NCBI GenBank assembly: GCA_028868825.1
Contig: JAGWTU010000005.1
Location: 62,001-126,000 of the forward strand
Direction of reading: 5' to 3'
From: Burkholderiales bacterium
GTDB taxonomy: Bacteria > Pseudomonadota > Gammaproteobacteria > Burkholderiales > Burkholderiaceae_C
DNA: 64,000 nt
Positions 47,437-56,071 of this stretch are shown here, piece after piece. How positions within the stretch are numbered: the stretch's first letter is position 1; each line of letters starts with the position of its first letter. Made by a program: the position numbers and the translations under genes. The notes below the pieces were generated by a model. The model searched no databases, was not told the DNA's origin, and saw only the letters and a program-made list of their open reading frames with translations.

Positions 47437-48144
47437 ATGCCGCAGATCCCACCGCAGACACGCAACCTGATCATCGCCTGCGTGGCCATGTTCCTGCTGC
47501 AGCAGCTCCACCCGGCGCTCGAGCAGTTCCTGCTGCGCTGGTTCGCGCTGTGGCCGCTGCAAAGCGGTTTCTTCATGCCCTGGCAGCTGCTGAGCTATGC
47601 CTTCCTGCATGGCGGCATCGCGCATCTGCTGTTCAACATGCTCGGCCTGTGGATGTTCGGCTCCGACCTCGAGCGCTACTGGGGCGAGCGCCGCTACCTG
47701 CAGTACGTGGCCGTGTGCACGCTCAGCGCGGCCGCGGCGCAGCTGCTGATCACGCCGCTGCTGGGCATGAGCGGCGAGACGATCGGCATCTCGGGCGCGA
47801 TCTACGGCCTGCTGCTGGCCTACGCGCTGGCCTTCCCGCGGCGCCAGTTCGACCTCGTCGGCTTCCTGCCGATGGTGCTGCTGATGGTGCCGTCGCTGCT
47901 GCTCAACGTCGTCGGCATGATGCTGTACGTGACGATGCTGACGAACCGCGGCGCCGTGCCGATCCCGCCGCTGCCGGTGAAGTCGCTGACGATGGTCGCG
48001 ATCTTCGGCGCCATCGAGCTCTACCAGGGCCTGTTCATGACGGCCGGCGGCATCGCCCATTTCGCGCACCTGGGCGGCATGCTCGGCGGCTGGCTGATGT
48101 TCGTCTACTGGCGCAACAGCCGAGGCACGGGCCGCCGCCGCTGA
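47437..48144 (+). CDS. Rhomboid-family intramembrane serine protease
   Basis: 235-residue rhomboid with about six membrane helices. FLHGGIAHLLFNMLGLWMFG forms the L1/helix 2 region; the nucleophile is in IGISGAIYG (Ser about 119) and the catalytic His in AHLGGMLGG (about 211). The dyad is intact, so an active protease is expected. Starts 38 bases after the tRNA and may share its promoter. Confidence 0.9.
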   Translation: MPQIPPQTRNLIIACVAMFLLQQLHPALEQFLLRWFALWPLQSGFFMPWQLLSYAFLHGGIAHLLFNMLGLWMFGSDLERYWGERRYLQYVAVCTLSAAAAQLLITPLLGMSGETIGISGAIYGLLLAYALAFPRRQFDLVGFLPMVLLMVPSLLLNVVGMMLYVTMLTNRGAVPIPPLPVKSLTMVAIFGAIELYQGLFMTAGGIAHFAHLGGMLGGWLMFVYWRNSRGTGRRR

Positions 48145-48149
48145 GCGGC
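48137..48149. terminator. Small hairpin at the rhomboid/SDR convergent ends
   Basis: GCCGC-TGA-GCGGC, 5-bp stem with the rhomboid TGA as loop. Weak candidate. Confidence 0.25.
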
Positions 48150-48150
48150 T

Positions 48151-49047
48151 TCAGGCGCGGGGCAGGCCCGCGGCCACCGTCGGGTAGCGCAGCACGAGGC
48201 GCAGCTCGCACTTCAGCCGCCGGTTGTCGAGCCGGCGCGATTCGCTCATGAAGCTCAGCTGCAGCGGACCCAGCAGGCCGGCCGCCTGCGCCCGCGGCAC
48301 GCGCGGCGGCCGCGGCAGGCCGGCGAGGTCGGCGGCGAGGTCGAAGTAGTCGCCCATCCTCAGCTCGCTGTCGTCACTGGCATGGATCACGCGCTGCGGT
48401 CGGCCGCGGTGCAGCGCCGCGACGCAGGCGCGCGCGAGGTCGTCGGCGTGGATGTGGTTGGTGTAGACATCGTCGGCGGCAGCCAGCACCGGCGTGCCGC
48501 GCGCGAGGCGCTCGCGCGGGTCGCCGCCGGCGCGGTCGGCGGCGTAGATGCCGGGCACGCGCAGCAGCGTCACGCGCACGCCGTGGCGGCGGGCATAGGC
48601 GCGTAGCTGGCTTTCCGCATCGGCGCGGCGGCGCGCGCGGTCGGTGGCGGGGGCGATGGCGCGCGTCTCGTCGAAGCGCGCACCGGCGCCATCGCCATAG
48701 ACGCCGCTGGTCCCGACGTAGACCAGCCGCGTCGTGCGCGGCGAGCGCGCCAATGCGGCGATCAGGTTCGCGGTGCGGCGGTCGCAGGCGCCCTGGGGCT
48801 GCGGCGGCGCCAGGTGCAGCACGGCATCGGCGAGGCCGGCCAGCCGCCCGAGCGTGCGCGCGTCGTCGAGGTCGCCGACCAGCGGCAGCGCGCCGAGCGC
48901 GCGCAGCGCCGGCACCCGCGCGGGCGTCGAGGTCAGCGCCAGCAGCCGCCAGCGCGGGCGCAGCAGGCGCAGCACGCGGCAGCCGATGTCGCCGCAGCCG
49001 ACGACGAGCAGCGTCGGTCGGCGCGCGGCAGCGGTGGGCGTCTTCAT
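48151..49047 (-). CDS. NAD-dependent epimerase/SDR-family protein
   Basis: 298-residue extended-SDR-like protein. Rossmann start LLVVGCGDIGCRVL, LHLAPPQ, the catalytic-region YVGTSGVYGDGAG, DETRA and NHIHADDLARACVAAL. The usual YxxxK pair is not evident, as in the YeeZ-type subgroup of single-gene epimerase-like proteins. Substrate unknown. Divergent from the reductase at 49102. Confidence 0.83.
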   Translation of the reverse strand: MKTPTAAARRPTLLVVGCGDIGCRVLRLLRPRWRLLALTSTPARVPALRALGALPLVGDLDDARTLGRLAGLADAVLHLAPPQPQGACDRRTANLIAALARSPRTTRLVYVGTSGVYGDGAGARFDETRAIAPATDRARRRADAESQLRAYARRHGVRVTLLRVPGIYAADRAGGDPRERLARGTPVLAAADDVYTNHIHADDLARACVAALHRGRPQRVIHASDDSELRMGDYFDLAADLAGLPRPPRVPRAQAAGLLGPLQLSFMSESRRLDNRRLKCELRLVLRYPTVAAGLPRA

Positions 49048-49061
49048 CGTCGGCGCTTGGG

Positions 49062-49067
49062 CACAAT
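49062..49067 (+). promoter_or_regulatory. -10-like element of the ferredoxin-reductase gene
   Basis: CACAAT 34 bases before the ATG at 49102. Tentative. Confidence 0.3.
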
Positions 49068-49101
49068 CCGGGACCCGTTCCCGTCGCCCCGATTGTCATC
49101 G

Positions 49102-50142
49102 ATGAATTACACCGTCACCCTGCAGCCCGCCGGCCGCCAGTTCGTCGTCGAAGGCGACGAGGCGATGCTCGCCGCCGCCATCCGCGAGGGCATCGGACTG
49201 CCCTACGGCTGCCGCGACGGCGCCTGCGGTTCGTGCAAGAGCCGGCTGCTGCAGGGCCGCGTCGTCCACGGCGAGCACCAGGCCAAGGCGCTCTCGCAGG
49301 CCGAGGAGGAAGCCGGGCTGATCCTGACCTGCTGCGCGCATCCGCAGACCGATTGCATCGTCGAGGCGCGCAGCGTCCCCGGCGCCGGGGAATTCCCGGT
49401 GCTGAAGTTCCCGACCCGGGTCATCTCGATCGAGCGCGCGGCGCCCGACGTGGCGATCCTGAAACTGCAACTTCCGGCCAACCAGAACCTGCAGTACCGC
49501 GCCGGCCAGTACATCGAGTTCATCCTGCGCGACGGCGCGCGCCGCAGCTACAGCATGGCCACGGCGCCGCACCACGTCGGCCAGCCGCCGTCGGTCGAGC
49601 TGCACCTGCGCCACATGCCGGGCGGGCTGTTCACCGATGCCGTCTTCGGCACGATGAAGGCCAAGGACATCCTGCGCGCCGAGGGACCCTACGGCAGCTT
49701 CTTCCTGCGCGAGGATTCGGACAAGCCCATCGTGCTGCTGGCCAGCGGCACCGGACTGGCACCGGTGAAGGCCATCGTCGAGCAGTTGCAGCATATCGGC
49801 AGCGCGCGGCCGGTGACGCTGTACTGGGGCGCAAGGCGCCGCGCCGACCTCTACCTGAACGACTGGTGCGAGCGCGTCGCTGCCGACATGCCGTCGCTGC
49901 GCTACGTGCCGGTGCTCTCCGACGCCGCGCCCGACGACGCCTGGAGCGGCCGCAGCGGCTTCGTCCACCGCGCGGTCATGGAAGACTTCCCCGATCTCTC
50001 GGGTCACCAGGTCTACGCCTGCGGCGTGCCGGTGATGGTCCAATCGGCGCAGCGCGACTTCGTCGCGCAATGCCGGCTGCCGGCCGACGAGTTCTACGCC
50101 GATGCATTCACTTCGGAGGCCGACAAGCATGGCAACACGTAA
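49102..50142 (+). CDS. 2Fe-2S/FAD/NAD reductase (CDP-6-deoxy-delta-3,4-glucoseen reductase-like)
   Basis: 346-residue plant-type ferredoxin fused to a ferredoxin-NADP-reductase module. The 2Fe-2S domain (1-90) has CRDGACGSCKSRLLQG and LTCCAHP; the FAD domain has RSYSMAT; the NAD domain has LLASGTGLAPVKAIVEQL and YACGVPVMV. It moves electrons from NAD(P)H through FAD to the 2Fe-2S centre; the acceptor is unknown. Such genes are common in Burkholderiales outside sugar clusters. Overlaps the next gene by 14 bases. Confidence 0.9.
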   Translation: MNYTVTLQPAGRQFVVEGDEAMLAAAIREGIGLPYGCRDGACGSCKSRLLQGRVVHGEHQAKALSQAEEEAGLILTCCAHPQTDCIVEARSVPGAGEFPVLKFPTRVISIERAAPDVAILKLQLPANQNLQYRAGQYIEFILRDGARRSYSMATAPHHVGQPPSVELHLRHMPGGLFTDAVFGTMKAKDILRAEGPYGSFFLREDSDKPIVLLASGTGLAPVKAIVEQLQHIGSARPVTLYWGARRRADLYLNDWCERVAADMPSLRYVPVLSDAAPDDAWSGRSGFVHRAVMEDFPDLSGHQVYACGVPVMVQSAQRDFVAQCRLPADEFYADAFTSEADKHGNT

Positions 50143-51148
50143 TTCCGACCGCACGACCCGCCGCCTGGCCCTGATCCGGCTCGGTGGCCTCGCTGGCGCC
50201 GCGGCGCTGGCCGCGCCGCTGGCGCGCGCGCAATCCGGCGCGGCGATGCACATCGTCGTCCCCTACCCGGCCGGCGGCCCGCTCGACACCGCGGCGCGCG
50301 CGCTCGCCGAGGCCGTGCACGACACGCTGGGCGTGGTCGTCATCGACAACCGGCCGGGCGCCGGCGGCAACATCGGCGCCGACATCGTCGCCCGCGCCGC
50401 GCCCGACGGCCGCATGCTCGTGATGGGCGCGGTGGCCACGCATGCGATCAACCCCTGGCTCTATGCCAAGGTGCCCTACGACCCGCTGCGCGACTTCACG
50501 CCGATCACGCTCGTCGCCCAGGTGCCCAACGTCCTCGTGATGAACGCCGCGGCGGCGGCGCGGCTGCAGATCCGCTCGATTGCCGACCTCGTGCGCTGGG
50601 GGCGCGAGCATCCGGGCCGGCTGAAATACGGCAGCGGCGGCAACGGCAGCGCGGGCCATCTCGCCGGCGAGATGTTCAAGGCCGAGGCCCATGTCGACGC
50701 CGTCCACATCCCCTACACCGGCGGCCCCGCGGCACAGCTGGCGCTGCTCGGCGAGCAGATCGACTACACCTTCGACAACCTCGCGACCGCGGCAGCCAAC
50801 ATCCGCAGCGGCAAGCTGCTGGCGCTGGCGGTGACGACGGCGCAACGCTCGACCGCGCTGCCCGAACTGCCGACCCTGGCCGAGGCCGGCGCCGCGCTGG
50901 GTCTGAAGGACTTCGACATCGGCACCTGGTTCGGCCTCTTCGGCCCCGCGCACATGGCGCCCGAACTGGTGACGCGGCTGAACAAGGCCTATGTCGACGC
51001 GCTCGCGCGGCCCGAGGTCCGTGCGCGGCTGGCGACGCTGATGGCCGAACCATCGCCAACGACGCCGGCGCAATTCGGTACCTTCGTCGCGCACGAGCTG
51101 AAGAAATACGAGGCGGTGGTCAAGGCCAGCGGCGCGCGCGTCGACTGA
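50129..51148 (+). CDS. Bug-family tripartite-tricarboxylate-type solute-binding protein
   Basis: 339-residue periplasmic receptor with a TAT/Sec-like signal (RRLALIRLGGLAGAAALAAPLARA, about 1-35). Bug motifs: IVVPYPAGGPLDTAARALA, VIDNRPGAGGNIGAD, HAINPWLYAKVPYDPLRDFTPI and FGLFGPAHMAPELV. Binds a carboxylate ligand. GGAGG precedes the ATG. No TctA/TctB membrane genes are adjacent, as is usual for orphan Bug proteins. Confidence 0.92.
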   Translation: MATRNSDRTTRRLALIRLGGLAGAAALAAPLARAQSGAAMHIVVPYPAGGPLDTAARALAEAVHDTLGVVVIDNRPGAGGNIGADIVARAAPDGRMLVMGAVATHAINPWLYAKVPYDPLRDFTPITLVAQVPNVLVMNAAAAARLQIRSIADLVRWGREHPGRLKYGSGGNGSAGHLAGEMFKAEAHVDAVHIPYTGGPAAQLALLGEQIDYTFDNLATAAANIRSGKLLALAVTTAQRSTALPELPTLAEAGAALGLKDFDIGTWFGLFGPAHMAPELVTRLNKAYVDALARPEVRARLATLMAEPSPTTPAQFGTFVAHELKKYEAVVKASGARVD

Positions 51149-51151
51149 GCC

Positions 51152-51877
51152 TCACTCGCCCAGGTAGGCCGCGCGCACCTTCGGATCGGCGAGCAACGCC
51201 TTCGCGTCGCCGCCCATCGTGATCTCGCCCGAGTCCATCACGTAGCCGCGGTCGGCCAGGCCCAGCGCGCGGCTGGCGTTCTGCTCGACCAGCAGCACCG
51301 TCGTGCCGCGGCGGTGGACATCGGCGACGACCTCGAACACCTTGTCGACCATCAGCGGCGACAGCCCCATGCTCGGCTCATCGAGCAGCAGCACCTGCGG
51401 CCGCGCCATCAGCGCGCGGCCCAGCGCCAGCATCTGCTGTTCGCCGCCGCTCATCGTCCCGGCGAGCTGGTTGCGGCGTTCCTTCAGGCGCGGGAAGCGC
51501 TCGAACACGGACTCCATGTCGGCGCCGATCTCGTCGTCGTCGCGCACATAGGCGCCCATCAGCAGGTTCTCGGTGATCGTCATGCGCGCGAACATGCCGC
51601 GGCCCTCGGGCACCATCACGAGCCCCTGGCGCACGAGGTCCCAGGGTCCCTGGCCGCCGATGTCGCGGCCCTTGAACTCGATGGTCCCGGCGGCCAGCGG
51701 CTGCACGCCGGTGATGGCCTTCAGCGTCGTCGTCTTGCCGGCGCCGTTGGCGCCGATCAGGCTCACGAGCTCGCCGGCGCGGACCTCGAAATCGACGCCC
51801 TTGACGGCCTGGATGCCGCCATAGGCGACCTTCAGGCCGCGCACGGACAGCAGCGTCGGGGCGGCGGGCGTCGTCAA
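51152..51877 (-). CDS. livF: Branched-chain amino-acid-type ABC transporter ATPase LivF
   Basis: 241-residue ABC ATPase. Walker A GANGAGKTT, LVMVPEGRGMFARMTI, signature MSGGEQQMLALGRALM and Walker B LLLDEPSMGLSP identify LivF. Start is taken as TTG overlapping the livG stop (TTGA); upstream frame is not LivF-like. Last gene of livHMGF. Confidence 0.92.
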   Translation of the reverse strand: MTTPAAPTLLSVRGLKVAYGGIQAVKGVDFEVRAGELVSLIGANGAGKTTTLKAITGVQPLAAGTIEFKGRDIGGQGPWDLVRQGLVMVPEGRGMFARMTITENLLMGAYVRDDDEIGADMESVFERFPRLKERRNQLAGTMSGGEQQMLALGRALMARPQVLLLDEPSMGLSPLMVDKVFEVVADVHRRGTTVLLVEQNASRALGLADRGYVMDSGEITMGGDAKALLADPKVRAAYLGE

Positions 51878-52662
51878 TGCGCCCCCGCGCCGAGATAGGC
51901 CTCGATCACGGCCGCATCCTTCTGCACTTCGGCCGGCGTGCCCTCGGCGATGGTGCGGCCGTAGTCGAGCACGGTGACGCGGTCGCACAGGCCCATCACG
52001 AGCTTGACGTCGTGCTCGATGAGCAGGATCGTGCGGCCGTCGTGGCGGATGCGGTCGATGAGTTCGCGCAGCACGCCCTTCTCGGTCGCGTTCATGCCGG
52101 CGGCGGGTTCATCGAGGGCGATCAGCTTCGGGTCGGTGGCCAGCGCGCGCGCGATCTCCAGGCGCCGCTGGTCGCCGTAGCTCAGCGTGCGCGCCTTGAA
52201 TTCGGCGTAGTGGCCGATGCCGACATAGTCCAGCAGCTCCTGCGCGCGTGCGGCGATCGCCGCCTCCTCGGCGCGGAAGGCGCGCGTGCGCAGCACGGCG
52301 CCGATGAGGCCCGAATGCGTGCGCGGATGGCGGCCGACCATCACGTTCTCGAGCGCCGTCATCTCGGCGAACAGGCGGATGTTCTGGAACGTGCGCGCGA
52401 TGCCGGCGATGGCGACCTCGTGCACGGCGCTCGGCCGGTACGGCCGGCCGCCGAGCTCGAAGCGCCCGGCGTCGGGCTTGTACAGGCCCGTGATGACGTT
52501 GAAGAAGGTCGTCTTGCCGGCGCCGTTGGGGCCGATCAGGCCGTAGACCTGGCCGGCCTCGATCGCGATGCCGACATCGGACAGCGCCTGCAGCCCGCCG
52601 AAGCGCTTGGACACGCCTTCGACCCTGAGCACTGTTTGCACCGCTTGTCCCGTCTGCACCAT
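51874..52662 (-). CDS. livG: Branched-chain amino-acid-type ABC transporter ATPase LivG
   Basis: 262-residue ABC ATPase. Walker A GPNGAGKTTFFNVITG, Q-loop TFQNIRLFAEMTALENV, signature LSYGDQRRLEIARAL and the LivG-specific LDEPAAGMNATE. Pairs with LivF under the LivH/LivM channel. Starts 11 bases after livM. Confidence 0.93.
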   Translation of the reverse strand: MVQTGQAVQTVLRVEGVSKRFGGLQALSDVGIAIEAGQVYGLIGPNGAGKTTFFNVITGLYKPDAGRFELGGRPYRPSAVHEVAIAGIARTFQNIRLFAEMTALENVMVGRHPRTHSGLIGAVLRTRAFRAEEAAIAARAQELLDYVGIGHYAEFKARTLSYGDQRRLEIARALATDPKLIALDEPAAGMNATEKGVLRELIDRIRHDGRTILLIEHDVKLVMGLCDRVTVLDYGRTIAEGTPAEVQKDAAVIEAYLGAGAH

Positions 52663-52673
52663 GCGCCGGCCCC

Positions 52674-53753
52674 TCAGCGCACCGCGGCCGCAGCCGCCTT
52701 GCCATGTTCGCGCGCCGGCCACAGGCCGCGCGGCCGCAGCAGCATGATCGAGATCATCGCCAGCGCGATCAGCAGCTGGCGCAGGATCGATGCATCGAGC
52801 CGCCCGCCGGTGGCCTGCTGCAGCGGCGCGGCGACGTAGCGCAGCACCTCCGGCAGGGCCGACAGCAGCACGGCGCCGAGGATCACGCCCGGCAGATGGC
52901 CCATGCCGCCGAGCACGACCATCGCGACGATCATGATGCTTTCCTGCAGGCTGAACGACTCCGGCGAGACGAAGCCCTGGAAGGCCGCGAACATCGAACC
53001 CGAGACGCCGCCGAAGGTGGCACCCATCGCGAACGCCAGCAGCTTCATGTTGCGCGTGTTGATGCCCATCGCCTTGGCGGCGATCTCGTCCTCGCGGATC
53101 GCCATCCAGGCGCGGCCGATGCGCGAGTCCTCGAGCCGCTGACAGATGACGACGCTGAAGACGACCAGCGCCAGGAACAGGTAGTAGTACAGCGTCACCG
53201 AGGCGATGACGAACGGGCCGATCTCGATCGGCGAGCCGAAGCTGAAGCCGCCCAGGTGCATCGGGTCGATGCGGTCGATGCCGCGCGGGCCGTTGGTGAT
53301 GTTCAGCGGCTGCTCGAGGTTGTTCATGAACACGCGGATGATCTCGCCGAAGCCCAGCGTGACGATGGCGAGATAGTCGCCGCGCAGCTTGAGCACCGGC
53401 GCGCCGAGCAGCACGCCGGCCACCGCCGCGAGCCCCGCGGCCAGCGGGATGACGACGAAGATCGGCGTGTGCATGCCCTGCGGCAGCGCGCGCGCGATCC
53501 ACGCGAAGTTCTCGACCAGCTGCGGGCTCGCCAGCAGCGCGTACATGTAGGCGCCGACGGCGTAGAACGCGACGTAGCCGAGGTCGAGCAGCCCGGCATA
53601 GCCGACGACGATGTTCAGCCCGAGTGCCAGCATCACGTAAAGCAGCGAATTGGCCAGGATGCGCACCCAGCCGGCGCCGAAATGCTGGGCCACCAGCGGC
53701 AGCACGAGCAGCGCCAGCGCGGCGGCGAGGAAGGCGAGTCGGCGGTATTTCAT
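52674..53753 (-). CDS. livM: Branched-chain amino-acid-type ABC transporter permease LivM
   Basis: 359-residue permease with about nine membrane helices. LivM blocks LGLNIVVGYAGLLDLGYVAFYAVGAY, RGDYLAIVTLGFGEIIR, INTRNMKLLAFAMGATFGGVSG and VLGGMGHLPGVILGA are present. It starts 18 bases downstream of livH and ends 11 bases before livG. Confidence 0.94.
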   Translation of the reverse strand: MKYRRLAFLAAALALLVLPLVAQHFGAGWVRILANSLLYVMLALGLNIVVGYAGLLDLGYVAFYAVGAYMYALLASPQLVENFAWIARALPQGMHTPIFVVIPLAAGLAAVAGVLLGAPVLKLRGDYLAIVTLGFGEIIRVFMNNLEQPLNITNGPRGIDRIDPMHLGGFSFGSPIEIGPFVIASVTLYYYLFLALVVFSVVICQRLEDSRIGRAWMAIREDEIAAKAMGINTRNMKLLAFAMGATFGGVSGSMFAAFQGFVSPESFSLQESIMIVAMVVLGGMGHLPGVILGAVLLSALPEVLRYVAAPLQQATGGRLDASILRQLLIALAMISIMLLRPRGLWPAREHGKAAAAAVR

Positions 53754-53771
53754 CGCGGCTTCCTCGAGGGC

Positions 53772-54695
53772 TCAGGCGCGGTCGGCGACGCGCTCGCCGA
53801 GCAAGCCGGCCGGGCGCAGCGTGAGCACGAGGATGAGCGCGACGAAAGCAAAGATGTCGGCGTACTGGCTGCCGAACAGGCCGCCCGTGAGCTGGTCGAG
53901 GTAGCCGGCGCCGAGCGCCTCGACGAGCCCGAGCACGAGCGCACCGACGACCGCGCCGGGCAGATTGCCGATGCCCCCGAGCACGGCCGCGGTGAAGGCC
54001 TTGAGCCCGGGCATGAAGCCCATCGTGTGCTGGACGGTGCCGTAGTTGGCCGCCCACATCACACCGGCGACGGCGGCCAGCGCGGCGCCGATGACGAAGG
54101 TGGCCGAGATCACGCGGTCGGGGCGCACGCCCATCAGCGCCGCGACGCGCGGGTTCTCGGCCGTCGCGCGCATGGCGCGGCCGAGCTTCGTGCGGTTGAC
54201 GAGCCAGGTCAGGCCGATCAGCAGCACCGCGGTGACGCCCAGGATCAGGCATTGGGTGACGCTGATCACCGGGCCGCCGAGGTTGATCGGGTCGGTCGGC
54301 AGCAGCAGCGCAAAGGGCTTGGGGTTGGGCTTCCAGATGATCATCGCCAGCGTCTGCAGCAGCAGGCTGACACCCATCGCGGTGATCAGCGGCGCCAGCC
54401 GCGGCGCGTTGCGCAGCGGCCGGTAGGCGAGCTTCTCGATCGCGTAGTTCAGCGCCGCGCAGACGACGATGGCGCAGATGAGCGAGATCAGCAGCAGCGC
54501 CCAGCCGGGCAGCCCGCTGTCCTGCAGCGCGCCGACGACGGTCCAGCTCGTCATCGCGCCGACCATCAGCACCTCGCCATGGGCGAAGTTGATGAGGTTG
54601 ATGATGCCGTAGACCATCGTGTAGCCCAGCGCCACGAGCGCGTACATGCTGCCCAGCACGAGGCCGTTGATGATCTGCTGGAAGAAGGTTTCCAT
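53772..54695 (-). CDS. livH: Branched-chain amino-acid-type ABC transporter permease LivH
   Basis: 307-residue permease with about eight membrane helices; starts with FFQQIINGLVLGSMYALVALG and has MVYGIINLINFAHGEVLMVG, FMPGLKAFTAAVLGGIGNLPG. First transporter gene, 5 bases after the rarA stop, so probably cotranscribed with rarA. No substrate receptor (LivK-type) gene lies in the window. Confidence 0.94.
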   Translation of the reverse strand: METFFQQIINGLVLGSMYALVALGYTMVYGIINLINFAHGEVLMVGAMTSWTVVGALQDSGLPGWALLLISLICAIVVCAALNYAIEKLAYRPLRNAPRLAPLITAMGVSLLLQTLAMIIWKPNPKPFALLLPTDPINLGGPVISVTQCLILGVTAVLLIGLTWLVNRTKLGRAMRATAENPRVAALMGVRPDRVISATFVIGAALAAVAGVMWAANYGTVQHTMGFMPGLKAFTAAVLGGIGNLPGAVVGALVLGLVEALGAGYLDQLTGGLFGSQYADIFAFVALILVLTLRPAGLLGERVADRA

Positions 54696-54700
54696 GCGCT

Positions 54701-56032
54701 CTAGCCCTCGTCTGGTTTGGCCGCGGCATCGAGCGCGCGCAGGTGTTCGAGCCGCTCGGCGATGCGCGCCTCGAGACCGCGCGGCACCGGCTCGTACCAG
54801 CGACGCTGCGGCAGGCCCTCGGGCAGGTAGTCCTCGCCGGCCGCGTAGCCCTCGGGCTCGTCGTGGGCGTAGCGGTAGGCGGCGCCATGGCCGAGCGTTT
54901 TCATCAGCTTCGTCGGCGCGTTGCGCAGATGCGGCGGCACCGGCCGCGAGCCGTCGCTGCGCACGAGCTCGCGCACGGCGCCCCAGGCCTTGTAGACGGC
55001 GTTGGACTTCGGCGCGATCGCCAGGTAGACGACGGCCTGCGCCAGCGCCAGCTCGCCCTCGGGCGAGCCGAGCCGCTCGTAGACCTCGGCGGCGTCCAGC
55101 GTCAGCCGCAGCGCGCGCGCGTCCGCCAGCCCGATGTCCTCGCTGGCCATGCGCACGAGGCGACGCGCGGCGTAGCGCGGGTCGGCCCCGGCGTCGAGCA
55201 TGCGTGCCAGCCAGTACAAGGCGGCGTCGGGGTCGGAGCCGCGTACCGATTTGTGCAGCGCCGAGATCTGGTCGTAGAAGACGTCGCCGCCCTTGTCACC
55301 GCGGCGCAGCAGCTCGCCCAGCGTCGTCTCCAGACGCGCCTCGTCGAGCTCGGCCGCATCGCGGTGCGCGGCGGCGAGGTTCTCGTAGGCGTTGAGCAGC
55401 CGCCTGGCGTCGCCGTCGGCGTGCGCCACGAGGCGCGCGCGCGCGGCCTCGGTCAACGGCGGCGCCGCCAGCAGCGCGCGCGCGCGCTCGATCAGCGCCG
55501 TGAGGTCGGCCTCGTCGAGCGGATGCAGCACATGCACGGTGGCGCGCGAGAGCAGCGCCGAGTTGACCTCGAACGAGGGGTTCTCGGTGGTCGCACCGAT
55601 GAAGCTGAACAGCCCCGATTCGACATGCGGCAGGAAGGCGTCCTGCTGCGCCTTGTTGAAGCGATGGACCTCGTCGACGAAGACGACGGTCGCCTGCCCG
55701 GCGCGGCGCCAGGCCTCGGCCTGCTCGACGGCGCCGCGGATCTCCTTGACGCCGGCCAGCACCGCCGAGAGCACGATCATGCGCGCGCCCGTCGCCGCCG
55801 CGAGCAGCCGCGCCAGCGTCGTCTTGCCGACCCCGGGCGGTCCCCAGAGGATGATCGACGGCAGGCGGCCGCTCTCGAACGCGACGCGCAGCGGCCTCCC
55901 CGGGCCCAGCAGATGGCGCTGGCCGACGACCTCGTCGAGGTGCCGCGGGCGCAGCCTCTCGGCCAGCGGCGCGTCGGGCGGCGCCACGGCCGCGGCCTCG
56001 TCGTCGCCGAACAGTCCGTCCTGAGGGGTCAT
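54701..56032 (-). CDS. rarA: Replication-associated recombination protein A (AAA ATPase)
   Basis: 443-residue RarA/MgsA, which acts at stalled replication forks. Walker [48 protein letters not shown], and the C-terminal tetramerisation domain ([23 protein letters not shown] and beyond). The N-terminal DGLFGDD resembles an SSB/clamp-contacting motif. GATAAT 6 bases before the ATG. In related genomes rarA usually follows lolA; here 4.7 kb separates them. Confidence 0.94.
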   Translation of the reverse strand: MTPQDGLFGDDEAAAVAPPDAPLAERLRPRHLDEVVGQRHLLGPGRPLRVAFESGRLPSIILWGPPGVGKTTLARLLAAATGARMIVLSAVLAGVKEIRGAVEQAEAWRRAGQATVVFVDEVHRFNKAQQDAFLPHVESGLFSFIGATTENPSFEVNSALLSRATVHVLHPLDEADLTALIERARALLAAPPLTEAARARLVAHADGDARRLLNAYENLAAAHRDAAELDEARLETTLGELLRRGDKGGDVFYDQISALHKSVRGSDPDAALYWLARMLDAGADPRYAARRLVRMASEDIGLADARALRLTLDAAEVYERLGSPEGELALAQAVVYLAIAPKSNAVYKAWGAVRELVRSDGSRPVPPHLRNAPTKLMKTLGHGAAYRYAHDEPEGYAAGEDYLPEGLPQRRWYEPVPRGLEARIAERLEHLRALDAAAKPDEG

Positions 56033-56038
56033 CGCCGC

Positions 56039-56044
56039 ATTATC
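56039..56044 (-). promoter_or_regulatory. -10 element of rarA, leaderless arrangement
   Basis: Minus-strand GATAAT, 6 bases, ATG at 56032. Confidence 0.45.
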
Positions 56045-56071
56045 GACAGCATCGGGCACCTCGGTTCCGCC

